Assembly: GCA_013151535.1 (NCBI GenBank)
Contig: JAADIC010000273.1
Span: 1-11,613, forward strand
DNA length: 11,613 bases
Reading direction: 5' to 3'
Source of the DNA: Alphaproteobacteria bacterium
GTDB lineage: Bacteria > Pseudomonadota > Alphaproteobacteria > Rhodobacterales > Rhodobacteraceae
Of this stretch, positions 1 through 6,037 are shown piece by piece. The notes beneath the pieces were generated by a model that saw only the letters and a list, made by a program, of their open reading frames with translations, searched no databases and was not told the origin of the DNA. Positions within the stretch are counted from its first letter, which is position 1, and each line of letters opens with the position of its first letter. A program made the translations under genes and the position numbers.

Positions 1-234
1 TCCGCGACGTTGAAGGTGCTGGCAAAGGAATTCATGCGCAAAACCGGCTTCAAGCTGAATGGTAAACGGATCAATGTCACGGCTGGGCATTTTGCGCGCA
101 TCAAGAAAGAGCCTTGCAAGGACGAGCTATTGGGAATGACCAGCAAATGTAAGGTGTCCAAAATTGTCTGGAACAATTCCTACATCAAAAAGGGTGTAAC
201 GGTCGATACACGCCGGGTCACTGTGACCTACTGA
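1..234 (+). CDS. 3' end of an unrecognised protein gene (partial)
   Basis: The frame is open from the first base of the window to a TGA at 232-234, giving at least 77 residues; the true start lies upstream. A TTG at 10 could be read as a start but no good ribosome binding site can be seen, so the gene is called partial. The visible part is basic and rich in short alternating hydrophobic stretches, with two cysteines 12 residues apart (around EPC and SKC) and an aromatic last residue in VTVTY. This would suit a small exported beta-rich domain, but the N-terminus is missing so export cannot be judged. A 14-bp palindrome (TGATCC TC GGATCA, 238-251) follows the stop without a T-run. I do not recognise the family. 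Confidence 0.5.
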   Translation, partial: SATLKVLAKEFMRKTGFKLNGKRINVTAGHFARIKKEPCKDELLGMTSKCKVSKIVWNNSYIKKGVTVDTRRVTVTY

Positions 235-528
235 TTTTGATCCTCGGATCACCATGGATTTGACATTGCCAAAGCCGGGTTGAAACAGGTGGCGGTTCGG
301 ATGCCGGCCTAGATATTTGGAGTGGCCACTTGTGCCTGTGAGCGGGTCGCCCACAATATATGGCAAGGGCGTTTTGCGCATTTATAGGAACTGTTGCGAT
401 ACTGTCACGAAAATCGCCTTAATCTCGCCTTATTTGGCCATATTGTCGACAAATTGCTATCAATTGTGGCGAAACTTGGGCAAACATGCCTCAAAACTAA
501 AAAAGAATACCTGAGGCAGTGACATATA
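235..528. other. Spacer before the barrel gene; no gene seen
   Basis: This 294-base stretch has no convincing gene: short frames on both strands lack ribosome binding sites and protein-like composition. It is AT-richer than its neighbours from about 400 on. Small palindromes lie at 238-251, at 443-452 (TTGTCGACAA) and at 452-465 (AATTG, 4-base loop, CAATT). The last two could be operator-like sites upstream of the barrel gene, but no clear -35/-10 pair with standard spacing was found by eye. A GAGG at 513-516 is the probable, rather distant, ribosome binding site for the ATG at 529. Confidence 0.35.
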
Positions 529-1758
529 ATGAGTAGCCCGCGTTCACGCAGGGGGCTGATGGGCATCGTGTTTGCCTGTCTGATCCCGCTATCCGTACAG
601 CCCGCTTTCGCCTTTCCGGCGAATTGCAACGAGCGCGGTGCGTCCTATCGTTCGATCTCCAAAACCACCGGCGTTCTGACCCTGAAGGTCAGCAAGAACG
701 ACCTGATTAACTGGAAACCGCTGGCCAAGAAAACCCGGGTCAAGATCGACTTTGGTGACGGCTTCAAACGGGTGAAATCGACCGGGTCTTACACGGTTCC
801 GAAAAAACAAAAGAAACTCCGCATCAAGGTGAGCAACAAGAAGGGCCAGTTGGCGGTGTCCTGCACCACCCAGAAAGACGACAATTACGCCAATTTTTCG
901 TGGAATATCGCCGCCAACAGCCAGACACAGGCCACGGGCGCGGGTATTGGCGCGAATTCCAGGGGGCGTTTTGGGTTGGGTGGCAATATCGTCAGCCAGG
1001 ATTATGTTTTTGTCTCAACCTCCAACTTGGCGAAAAACCGCTTTGGCCAGGCGAACTGGAGCGCCTGGGCCTCGGTTGAGGGGCGCTCTTACTCTGGTGG
1101 TCTTGATGGGGTTTCGGTGGATTTTGTCGGTGGTTTCGACAGGCTGGTGGCCCCCGATCTATTGCTTGGAATGCTGGGCGGTTACGGGCGCACGATTGTC
1201 AGCGACAGTGGCACACCCGAGGTAACCTCGTCTCCGATGCTGGGGGTCTATATCGGTAAGAACGTCGATAACAAGTTGATAATAGACGGTTTTATTTCCG
1301 TAGCGCAGCCGCGTTATGATATTTCAGGGACAAGTTTCAACGCCTCGCGACTGTCCGCCGGGCTGACATTCACCGGCCAGATCCAGCGTCCGGGGCTGCT
1401 GATTGAGCCTTTCCTGTTTGCGCGTGGCTATCGTGAATTGCAACCAAGCTATACCGCCGGTCTTGCCGTCATTCCGGCCAACAAAGCCCTGTCCATGTCC
1501 GCCTCGCTCGGGGTGAAGGTCAGCTTTACGCGGGGGCTCGGGGCGGGGAATTTTGTGCCTTATGCCAGTGCATCGGCCGATTTTCAGCGCCAAAGCTCAA
1601 CCCTGACAGCCGATGACGTGCTGGCCGCGCCGCGCATCGCCATGGGCCTGTCCGGGACCATCGGCCAAGGTACGCTGAATGTGGATATGGATTTTGGCAA
1701 GACCCGCAGCGATACTTATGATCGCGGCTTCAAGATAGGCTATGAACTGAATTTTTAG
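529..1758 (+). CDS. Exported autotransporter-like outer-membrane beta-barrel protein
   Basis: A 409-residue protein with three visible parts. Residues 1-28 form a typical Sec signal peptide: basic SRR, a hydrophobic core, then AFA before Phe29. Residues 29 to about 120 form a Lys-rich, beta-looking domain bounded by Cys33 and Cys112, which could make a disulfide in the periplasm. From about 150 to 409 the sequence alternates polar and hydrophobic residues with many Gly and aromatic residues (for example YVFVSTSNL, WSAWASVEG, VDFVGGFDRL) and ends in YELNF, the terminal Phe expected of outer-membrane barrels folded by the BAM complex. This resembles the beta-domain of autotransporters (type V secretion), but there is no long passenger, only the roughly 90-residue cysteine domain and a short linker. 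The start ATG has GAGG 12 bases upstream; a second ATG at codon 11 would spoil the signal n-region. The gene stands alone and converges with ilvN. The barrel fold is likely; substrate and function are unknown. Confidence 0.75.
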   Translation: MSSPRSRRGLMGIVFACLIPLSVQPAFAFPANCNERGASYRSISKTTGVLTLKVSKNDLINWKPLAKKTRVKIDFGDGFKRVKSTGSYTVPKKQKKLRIKVSNKKGQLAVSCTTQKDDNYANFSWNIAANSQTQATGAGIGANSRGRFGLGGNIVSQDYVFVSTSNLAKNRFGQANWSAWASVEGRSYSGGLDGVSVDFVGGFDRLVAPDLLLGMLGGYGRTIVSDSGTPEVTSSPMLGVYIGKNVDNKLIIDGFISVAQPRYDISGTSFNASRLSAGLTFTGQIQRPGLLIEPFLFARGYRELQPSYTAGLAVIPANKALSMSASLGVKVSFTRGLGAGNFVPYASASADFQRQSSTLTADDVLAAPRIAMGLSGTIGQGTLNVDMDFGKTRSDTYDRGFKIGYELNF

Positions 1759-1761
1759 GCG

Positions 1762-1780
1762 CGCCGGAGGATATCCGGCG
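1762..1780 (+). other. Small hairpin just after the barrel gene
   Basis: CGCCGGA (1762-1768) and TCCGGCG (1774-1780) form a perfect 7-bp stem around a 5-base loop, four bases after the stop codon of the barrel gene. It is not followed by a T-run, so it would act as an mRNA 3'-end stabiliser or pause hairpin rather than as a terminator by itself. Confidence 0.45.
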
Positions 1781-1794
1781 TAGGCCACCTGGGG

Positions 1795-1843
1795 GAAATA
1801 TCCCTGTCCGCACAAGGTGAGCGGGCAGGGATATTTCATTTTA
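1795..1843 (+). terminator. 17-bp hairpin, probable terminator of the barrel gene
   Basis: GAAATATCCCTGTCCGC (1795-1811) pairs with GCGGGCAGGGATATTTC (1821-1837): 17 bp with a single G-U pair and a 9-base loop. On the + strand it is followed by ATTTTAG, a short T-run, which suits termination of the barrel transcript. On the - strand no T-run follows, so termination of ilvN here is less likely. It lies between two convergent genes. Confidence 0.6.
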
Positions 1844-1957
1844 GAGCAAATCCAATCCAATTGAATTCACCCACCGGCCCGAACGCGTTTGGAAAACAAA
1901 CACTGCCTCGGGCCGGTGGGTGAATATCCGAATCCAAATAGATTGGTTTCGCTCTAA
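1841..1957. repeat. Nested palindromic element between convergent genes
   Basis: A 117-base element built as three nested inverted repeats. The ends are TTAGAGC (1841-1847) and GCTCTAA (1951-1957), and the next few bases also pair in part through AATCCAAT-like and ATTGG stretches. The core is a perfect 18-bp repeat, ATTCACCCACCGGCCCGA (1865-1882) with its complement at 1908-1925. The apex is a further hairpin, GTTTG GAAAA CAAAC (1887-1901). It ends 11 bases before the ilvN stop codon on the + strand. Such architecture is typical of REP-like or MITE-like intergenic repeats, and in RNA it would form a long rod that could end or protect the convergent transcripts. No clear target-site duplication was seen. 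Whether copies exist elsewhere cannot be told from one window. Confidence 0.65.
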
Positions 1958-1968
1958 TCAGAGGGTTA

Positions 1969-2529
1969 TCAGCTTCCGCGGGACATGGCCGCAACCCCGG
2001 TGCGGGCAATCTCGACCAGCCCAAGCGGGCGCATCAAATCGACGAATGCATCAATTTTCTCGGGCGTTCCGGTGATCTCGAACACGAAACTTTCCAGCGT
2101 CGTATCCACCACCGAGGCGCGGAAAATATCGGCAAGGCGCAATGCTTCAACCCGCATATCACCCTTGCCCGCAACCTTGAGGATCGCCAGTTCACGTTCC
2201 ACGCTGGGGCCTTCCACGGTCAGGTCATGCACCTCATGCACCGGCACAATCCGCGACACCTGCGCCTTGATCTGCTCGATCACCGCAGCGGTGCCGGTGG
2301 TGACAATGGTGATGCGCGACAGATGGCCCAAGTGATCGACCTCGGCCACGGTCAGGCTTTCGATGTTGTAACCGCGCCCGGCAAACAGGCCGATAACCCG
2401 GGCCAGAACCCCGGCCTCGTTATCCACCAGAATGGCCAGCGTGTGGGTTTCAATCACCTCGCTTGACGGGTTTTTGAGGTCATACGCACTTTTGCGCGAT
2501 GCGCCTTTTTTCAATGATAATGCACACAT
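1969..2529 (-). CDS. ilvN: Acetolactate (acetohydroxyacid) synthase small, regulatory subunit
   Basis: A 186-residue regulatory subunit of acetohydroxyacid synthase (also called IlvH). It activates the large subunit and gives feedback inhibition by valine. After an N-terminal extension of about 27 basic, Ser-rich residues, an ACT domain runs from about 28 to 102, with the effector-site signature DNEAGVLARVIGLFAGRGYN (36-55) followed by IESLTVAEV. A second, ALS small-subunit C-terminal domain runs from about 110 to 183. The start ATG at 2529-2527 lies 11 bases after the ilvI stop; the AAGGA ribosome binding site overlaps the ilvI TAA, so the two genes are probably co-translated. The extension makes it longer than the roughly 160 residues of E. 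coli IlvH; a downstream start cannot be excluded but no better-placed ATG with a binding site was seen. The family call is very sure. Confidence 0.96.
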   Translation of the reverse strand: MCALSLKKGASRKSAYDLKNPSSEVIETHTLAILVDNEAGVLARVIGLFAGRGYNIESLTVAEVDHLGHLSRITIVTTGTAAVIEQIKAQVSRIVPVHEVHDLTVEGPSVERELAILKVAGKGDMRVEALRLADIFRASVVDTTLESFVFEITGTPEKIDAFVDLMRPLGLVEIARTGVAAMSRGS

Positions 2530-2540
2530 AGCAGCTTTCC

Positions 2541-4295
2541 TTAAACCATTACCGCGCCGTCGGACTGGATCGCGTCCTCGGTGCTGTCTTCACCCATCAG
2601 CATTTCATTATGCGGCTTGCCGGACGGGATCATCGGAAAGCAGTTTTCGTGCTTCTCTACTAGGCAATCAAAAATCACCGGCCCGTCATGCGCCAGCATT
2701 TCCAAGATCGCCTCGTCCAGATCGGCAGGGTTTGAGCAACGAATGCCTTTGGCCCCGAACGCCTCGGCCAGTTTGACAAAATCGGGCAGGGCTTCGGACC
2801 AGGTATGCGAATAGCGCTCGCCGTGCAGCAATTCCTGCCACTGGCGCACCATGCCAAGACGCTCGTTATTCAGGATGAACTGTTTGACCGGCAGGCGATA
2901 CTGCGCCGCCGTGCCCATTTCCTGCATGTTCATCAGCCAGCTTGCTTCACCCGCCACATTAATCACCAGCGCCTCCGGGTGGGCGATCTGCACCCCGATC
3001 GAGGCTGGCATGCCGTAACCCATGGTGCCCAGCCCGCCCGAAGTCATCCAGCGGTTCGGGTCTTCAAAGCCCAAAAACTGCGCCGCCCACATCTGGTGCT
3101 GGCCAACCTCGGTGGTGATATAGCGATCCTTGTCTTTGGTCAGGGCCTCAAGCCGCTCAAGCGCGTATTGCGGCTTAATCACCTTGTCGGAACCTTTGTA
3201 AGTCAGACATTTCACATTGCGCCATTTGGTGATTTCACCCCACCAATCCTTCAATGCCGCCTTGTTGGTCTTGCGCCCGCGCTCTTTCCAGATCGCCAGC
3301 GCCGCCTCCAAAACGCGGCTTACATCGCCAAGAATCGGCAGATCCACATGCACGACCTTGTTGATCGAGGCCGGGTCAATGTCGATATGCACCTTGGTGG
3401 AGCCGGGCGAGAATTTATCCAGCCGCCCGGTGATCCGATCATCAAACCGCGCCCCGACATTTATCATCAGATCGCAATCATGCATCGCCAGATTGGCCTC
3501 ATAGGTTCCGTGCATACCGAGCATGCCAAGCCACGCTGGCCCCGAGGCCGGATAACAGCCAAGCCCCATCAGGGTCGAGGTGATGGGGAAATTGGTACCG
3601 GCGACGAATTCGCGCAGCAATTCGCTGGCCTTGTCGCCGGAATTAACCACGCCACCGCCGGTATAAAACAAGGGCCGTTCAGCGGTTTCCATCAGCTCGA
3701 CCAGTTTCAGGATCGCCTCATCGTCACCGTCAACCTGCGGCTGATAGTGGCTGGTATTGGCGCTTTTTGGTGGCGTATAGGTGCCACTGGCGAATTGCAC
3801 GTCTTTCGGGATGTCGACCAGAACCGGCCCCGGACGGCCCGAAACAGCCACATGAAACGCCTGATGGATGGTGTCGGCCAATTTATCCGTGTCCTTGACC
3901 AGCCAGTTATGCTTGGTGCAGGGCCGCGTGATGCCCACAGTGTCGGCCTCCTGAAAGCCGTCGGTGCCGATCATGAAGGTTGGCACCTGGCCAGTCAAAA
4001 CCACCATCGGAATGCTGTCAAGCAGCGCGTCGGTCATGCCGGTCACCGCGTTGGTCGCACCCGGGCCCGAGGTGACCAGAACCACACCCGGTTTGCCGGT
4101 TGAACGCGCATAGCCTTCGGCGGCATGGGTCGCGCCCTGTTCGTGGCGCACAAGGATGTGGCGGATATCGTTTTGCTGAAAAATCTCGTCATAAATCGGA
4201 AGGACAGCGCCGCCGGGATAGCCGAAAACCACATCCACACCCTGATCCTTCAGGGCCTGGATTACCATCTGAGCGCCCGTCATTGTTCGGGTCAT
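2541..4295 (-). CDS. ilvI: Acetolactate (acetohydroxyacid) synthase large, catalytic subunit
   Basis: A 584-residue thiamine-diphosphate enzyme (IlvB/IlvI family) that condenses two pyruvates to acetolactate, or pyruvate with 2-oxobutyrate, the first common step of Val, Leu and Ile synthesis. The N-terminal PYR domain has VFGYPGGAVLPIYDEI and the catalytic Glu52 in RHEQGATHAAEGYAR. The central domain has the DDRITGRLDKF region. The C-terminal PP domain has the cofactor and metal motif GEASWLMNMQE (from about 449) and LNNERLGMVRQW (475-486). Where most families have GDG or GDA, this protein has GEA, a Glu for the Asp metal ligand. From memory this Glu is usual in alphaproteobacterial IlvI, so the enzyme is expected to be active. 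The ATG at 4295-4293 is chosen because AAGGA (4307-4303) sits 7 bases upstream; a TTG six codons earlier would overlap that site. It is preceded by an attenuator and followed by ilvN. Confidence 0.96.
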   Translation of the reverse strand: MTRTMTGAQMVIQALKDQGVDVVFGYPGGAVLPIYDEIFQQNDIRHILVRHEQGATHAAEGYARSTGKPGVVLVTSGPGATNAVTGMTDALLDSIPMVVLTGQVPTFMIGTDGFQEADTVGITRPCTKHNWLVKDTDKLADTIHQAFHVAVSGRPGPVLVDIPKDVQFASGTYTPPKSANTSHYQPQVDGDDEAILKLVELMETAERPLFYTGGGVVNSGDKASELLREFVAGTNFPITSTLMGLGCYPASGPAWLGMLGMHGTYEANLAMHDCDLMINVGARFDDRITGRLDKFSPGSTKVHIDIDPASINKVVHVDLPILGDVSRVLEAALAIWKERGRKTNKAALKDWWGEITKWRNVKCLTYKGSDKVIKPQYALERLEALTKDKDRYITTEVGQHQMWAAQFLGFEDPNRWMTSGGLGTMGYGMPASIGVQIAHPEALVINVAGEASWLMNMQEMGTAAQYRLPVKQFILNNERLGMVRQWQELLHGERYSHTWSEALPDFVKLAEAFGAKGIRCSNPADLDEAILEMLAHDGPVIFDCLVEKHENCFPMIPSGKPHNEMLMGEDSTEDAIQSDGAVMV

Positions 4296-4302
4296 ATTCT
4301 GT

Positions 4303-4307
4303 TCCTT
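4303..4307 (-). promoter_or_regulatory. Ribosome binding site that sets the ilvI start
   Basis: On the - strand AAGGA stands 7 bases before the ATG at 4295. It favours this ATG over the in-frame TTG at 4313, which would place the site inside the coding region. Confidence 0.7.
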
Positions 4308-4335
4308 ATCCAATTCTGCGGGAAGTATGCGACAT

Positions 4336-4359
4336 AAAAAAACCCCCTGACATGGGGGT
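4336..4359 (-). terminator. Attenuator terminator of the ilv leader
   Basis: Read on the - strand, ACCCCC (4359-4354), loop ATGTCA, GGGGGT (4347-4342), then a run of seven T (4342-4336). This is a compact intrinsic terminator lying between the leader peptide gene and ilvI, 29 bases after the leader stop codon and 40 bases before the ilvI ATG. Its place inside an ilv leader marks it as an attenuator rather than a gene-end terminator. Confidence 0.8.
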
Positions 4360-4401
4360 GCATGGCTTGAAAACGGTGTGTGTGCCGTTAACGCGCCATG
4401 C
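4360..4401 (-). promoter_or_regulatory. Alternative RNA stem of the ilv attenuator
   Basis: In the leader RNA GCAUGGC (4401-4395, the end of the leader peptide frame) is a perfect complement of GCCAUGC (4366-4360), which stops one base before the terminator stem. Nested inside is AACGG (4389-4385) with CCGUU (4376-4372) around a CA-repeat loop. A ribosome that reaches the leader stop codon would cover the first arm, while one stalled on the Ile-Leu-Val-Val-Ile codons would leave it free. A competing 5-bp pairing of CAUGG (4400-4396) with CCAUG (4355-4351) would break into the terminator stem. Which pairing is the antiterminator is not settled by eye. Confidence 0.5.
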
Positions 4402-4432
4402 GTTTGCCTGAAATCACCACGAGGATTTTCAT
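4388..4432 (-). CDS. ilv leader peptide (attenuation peptide, 14 residues)
   Basis: A 14-codon frame reading M-K-I-L-V-V-I-S-G-K-R-M-A-R, then TAA. Codons 3-7 are Ile, Leu, Val, Val, Ile, exactly the three end products of the pathway that starts with the downstream ilvI-ilvN. A GGGAAG ribosome binding site (4443-4438) stands 5 bases before the ATG, a promoter lies just upstream, and a terminator follows between the peptide and ilvI. By analogy with known ilv attenuation in enterobacteria, slow translation of these codons when charged tRNA is scarce would prevent the terminator from forming. The peptide itself probably has no other function. The call rests on codon content and arrangement together, not on homology. 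Confidence 0.85.
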   Translation of the reverse strand: MKILVVISGKRMAR

Positions 4433-4457
4433 GTCGTCTTCCCTTTTCGTGTGCGCG

Positions 4458-4486
4458 AATTTAGGGCCAAGCCAGCATGGGGTCAA
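4458..4486 (-). promoter_or_regulatory. Sigma-70-type promoter of the ilv leader and ilvIN
   Basis: On the - strand TTGACC (4486-4481), a 17-base spacer, then TAAATT (4463-4458). The -35 matches TTGACA at five of six places and the -10 matches TATAAT at four of six. Transcription would start near 4451, about 20 bases before the leader peptide ATG, leaving room for its ribosome binding site. Confidence 0.75.
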
Positions 4487-4572
4487 GGTGATTTGCTGAA
4501 TATATCACAAGAAATCCTCTGTTTTACGCAAGTTAATTTCAATAATGGGGAACCTAGAGACACAAGAGGGAT

Positions 4573-5400
4573 TTAAGTCGCAATATCCGGTAACAAAATC
4601 TTCGATACCTGCTCGGAAATCGGCTCGCTTGCCAGCGGGTCAAGCCTGTCCGGATTTTCCTTGATCGGGCCGATGTCGCGCCACGCGCCGCGGCTGAACA
4701 CCTCCACCGCGTGGTAATTCGCCTTATAGCCCATCTTGCGGCTGCCCGGCACCCAATAGCCGAGGTAAACATAGGGCAATCCGGCAGCCCGCGCGATTTC
4801 AATGTGATCCAGAATGATGAACGTGCCGGGTGAATTGGCCTGACTTTCGGGTTCAAAGAACGAATAGACCAGCGACAGGCCGTCCTCCAGAACATCCGTC
4901 AGGCAGACGGCGGACAATTCGCGCCTGCCTGATCCGGTATCTGCATCGCGGTAATATTCGACAACGCGTGAGCGCACGGGGGTTTCTTCGATCATCGCCG
5001 CGAACTCGAAAATATCCATATCGGCCATGCCGCCATCGGAATGGCGCGCCGACAGGTAGGAGCGGAACAACTGATACTGATCCTCGGTCGCCCACGGGGT
5101 CGAGGCTTCGCGCGTCAGATGATCGTTGCGCCTAAGGATACGGCGCTGGCTGCGACTGGGTTTGAAATCCGCCACCCGGATGCGGGCGGAATAACACGAG
5201 GTACAGTCAACGCAGGATGGCCGGTAAAGCACGTTTTGCGAGCGGCGAAAGCCCTGTTTGGACAGGGCATCGTTCAGCTTGATGGCGTGATCGCCCTGCA
5301 ACGCGGTGAACAATTTGCGTTCAACCCGGCCATCAAGATAGGGGCAGGGCTGGGGGGCGGTAACATAAAACTGGGGCACTAACGGCAGTGTGTGACGCAT
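4573..5400 (-). CDS. bpt: Aspartate/glutamate leucyltransferase (bacterial N-degron enzyme)
   Basis: A 275-residue member of the ATE/Bpt family, often annotated as arginyl-tRNA-protein transferase. It moves leucine from Leu-tRNA to N-terminal Asp or Glu of proteins, making them substrates of ClpS-ClpAP. Family signatures are CPYLDGR (19-25), the [12 protein letters not shown] stretch with Cys63, Cys66 and Cys69, and the GNAT-like second half with [10 protein letters not shown] and [19 protein letters not shown] (208-226). The ATG at 5400 is chosen over upstream TTG codons because AGGA (5414-5411) lies 10 bases before it and the protein then begins [12 protein letters not shown], usual for the family. 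It stands alone, with a terminator behind it from the DUF2852 gene and the ilv promoter after it. Leucyl rather than arginyl specificity is inferred from the bacterial family. Confidence 0.9.
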   Translation of the reverse strand: MRHTLPLVPQFYVTAPQPCPYLDGRVERKLFTALQGDHAIKLNDALSKQGFRRSQNVLYRPSCVDCTSCYSARIRVADFKPSRSQRRILRRNDHLTREASTPWATEDQYQLFRSYLSARHSDGGMADMDIFEFAAMIEETPVRSRVVEYYRDADTGSGRRELSAVCLTDVLEDGLSLVYSFFEPESQANSPGTFIILDHIEIARAAGLPYVYLGYWVPGSRKMGYKANYHAVEVFSRGAWRDIGPIKENPDRLDPLASEPISEQVSKILLPDIAT

Positions 5401-5432
5401 AACAATATGTTCCTGCAAGGGAAACTGGTGCA

Positions 5433-5461
5433 AGCCTAACAAACAGGCGCGGCAGCGACAA
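5433..5461 (-). promoter_or_regulatory. Possible promoter of bpt
   Basis: On the - strand TTGTCG (5461-5456), 17 bases, TAGGCT (5438-5433). The spacing is right, but the -10 matches the consensus at only about half its places. It lies just after the terminator of the gene behind and 33 bases before the bpt ATG, so the position is sensible. Confidence 0.35.
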
Positions 5462-5487
5462 TAGTTTAGTAAGAAAAAGGTTAACGG

Positions 5488-5514
5488 AAAAAAGGGCCGC
5501 TTTGGGCGGCCCTT
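5488..5514 (-). terminator. Strong intrinsic terminator of the DUF2852 gene
   Basis: Read on the - strand, AAGGGCCGC (5514-5506), loop CCAAA, GCGGCCCTT (5500-5492), running into six T (5493-5488). A 9-bp GC-rich stem and T-run 21 bases after the stop codon separates this gene from bpt. Confidence 0.88.
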
Positions 5515-5535
5515 CTGGTTGGAATGTGCAAGGGG

Positions 5536-5952
5536 TCAGGCCTCGGCGGCTTCCTCGTTCACCGGTTTCGCACCTTTGGCACGGTCATCCATGAACTGGT
5601 CAAACTCGGTCTTGTCCTTGGCTTCACGCAGCCGGTCAAGGAACGAGCGGAAGGCATCCTGTTCGTCTTCCAGACGTTTCAGGGTTTCTTCCTTGTAGCT
5701 GTCAAAAGCGACGTTGCCAGACGAGCGGAAGGAATGGGTGTGCCGCGAAAAGCGGGATGATTTGCGGCGTGAATGGCCGCAGCCAAAAGAACGGGATGAC
5801 ATGCGTTTGCTCCAGATCATGTAAAACAGAATGGCCAGACCAACCGGCCAGATGAAGATAAAACCAAGGACCATGGCGGCGATCCAGGCGCCTTTGCCAC
5901 GCTCATCAAGCCAGTTTTCCGCTTGCGAAGGCCAGGTTGTGACAGAACTCAT
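5536..5952 (-). CDS. DUF2852-family single-span membrane protein
   Basis: A 138-residue protein that looks like the alphaproteobacterial DUF2852 family. Residues 1-22 are polar, 23-47 make one transmembrane helix (AWIAAMVLGFIFIWPVGLAI then LFYMIW), 48-80 are a striking basic, Ser/His/Phe-rich linker, and about 82-124 are a charged helix likely to form a coiled coil (SYKEETLKRLEDEQDAFRSF). The tail is acidic and Ala-rich. The start ATG has AGGAG (5967-5963) 10 bases upstream. The gene has its own promoter region, with a TATAAT box and a palindrome, and its own terminator, so it is probably a single-gene unit. Molecular function is unknown; the basic linker next to the membrane might bind lipid head groups or nucleic acid, which is inference only. 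Confidence 0.8.
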   Translation of the reverse strand: MSSVTTWPSQAENWLDERGKGAWIAAMVLGFIFIWPVGLAILFYMIWSKRMSSRSFGCGHSRRKSSRFSRHTHSFRSSGNVAFDSYKEETLKRLEDEQDAFRSFLDRLREAKDKTEFDQFMDDRAKGAKPVNEEAAEA

Positions 5953-5986
5953 TATTTGTAATCTCCTGTGTTTCGAGTTTCATGTT

Positions 5987-6001
5987 AATGTTCGTTACAT
6001 T
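5987..6001. promoter_or_regulatory. AATGT-N5-ACATT inverted repeat
   Basis: AATGT (5987-5991) and ACATT (5997-6001) form an inverted repeat with a 5-base spacer, in the leader of the DUF2852 gene. It shares both half-sites with the larger palindrome 37 bases upstream, so the two may bind the same protein. Confidence 0.35.
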
Positions 6002-6037
6002 GAATATGTGGGGAATTGTGCAGGGATTGCAAGGAAA

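Noticed and set aside
260..288. TTGACA as a -35 box
   Set aside because: The hexamer at 260-265 is perfect but no -10-like sequence lies 15-19 bases on, and the next gene starts more than 240 bases downstream.
317..514. A 65-codon frame in the spacer before the barrel gene
   Set aside because: No ribosome binding site, a rare start codon, and no protein-like pattern.
1795..1837. Terminator for ilvN
   Set aside because: The hairpin is strong but on the - strand it is followed by CCCCCAGG, not a T-run, so only the + strand use is called.
2805..4103. A 432-codon open frame on the + strand opposite ilvI
   Set aside because: It is fully antisense to the highly conserved ilvI, has no ribosome binding site, and its His/Arg/Gln-rich composition is that of a shadow frame in GC-rich DNA.
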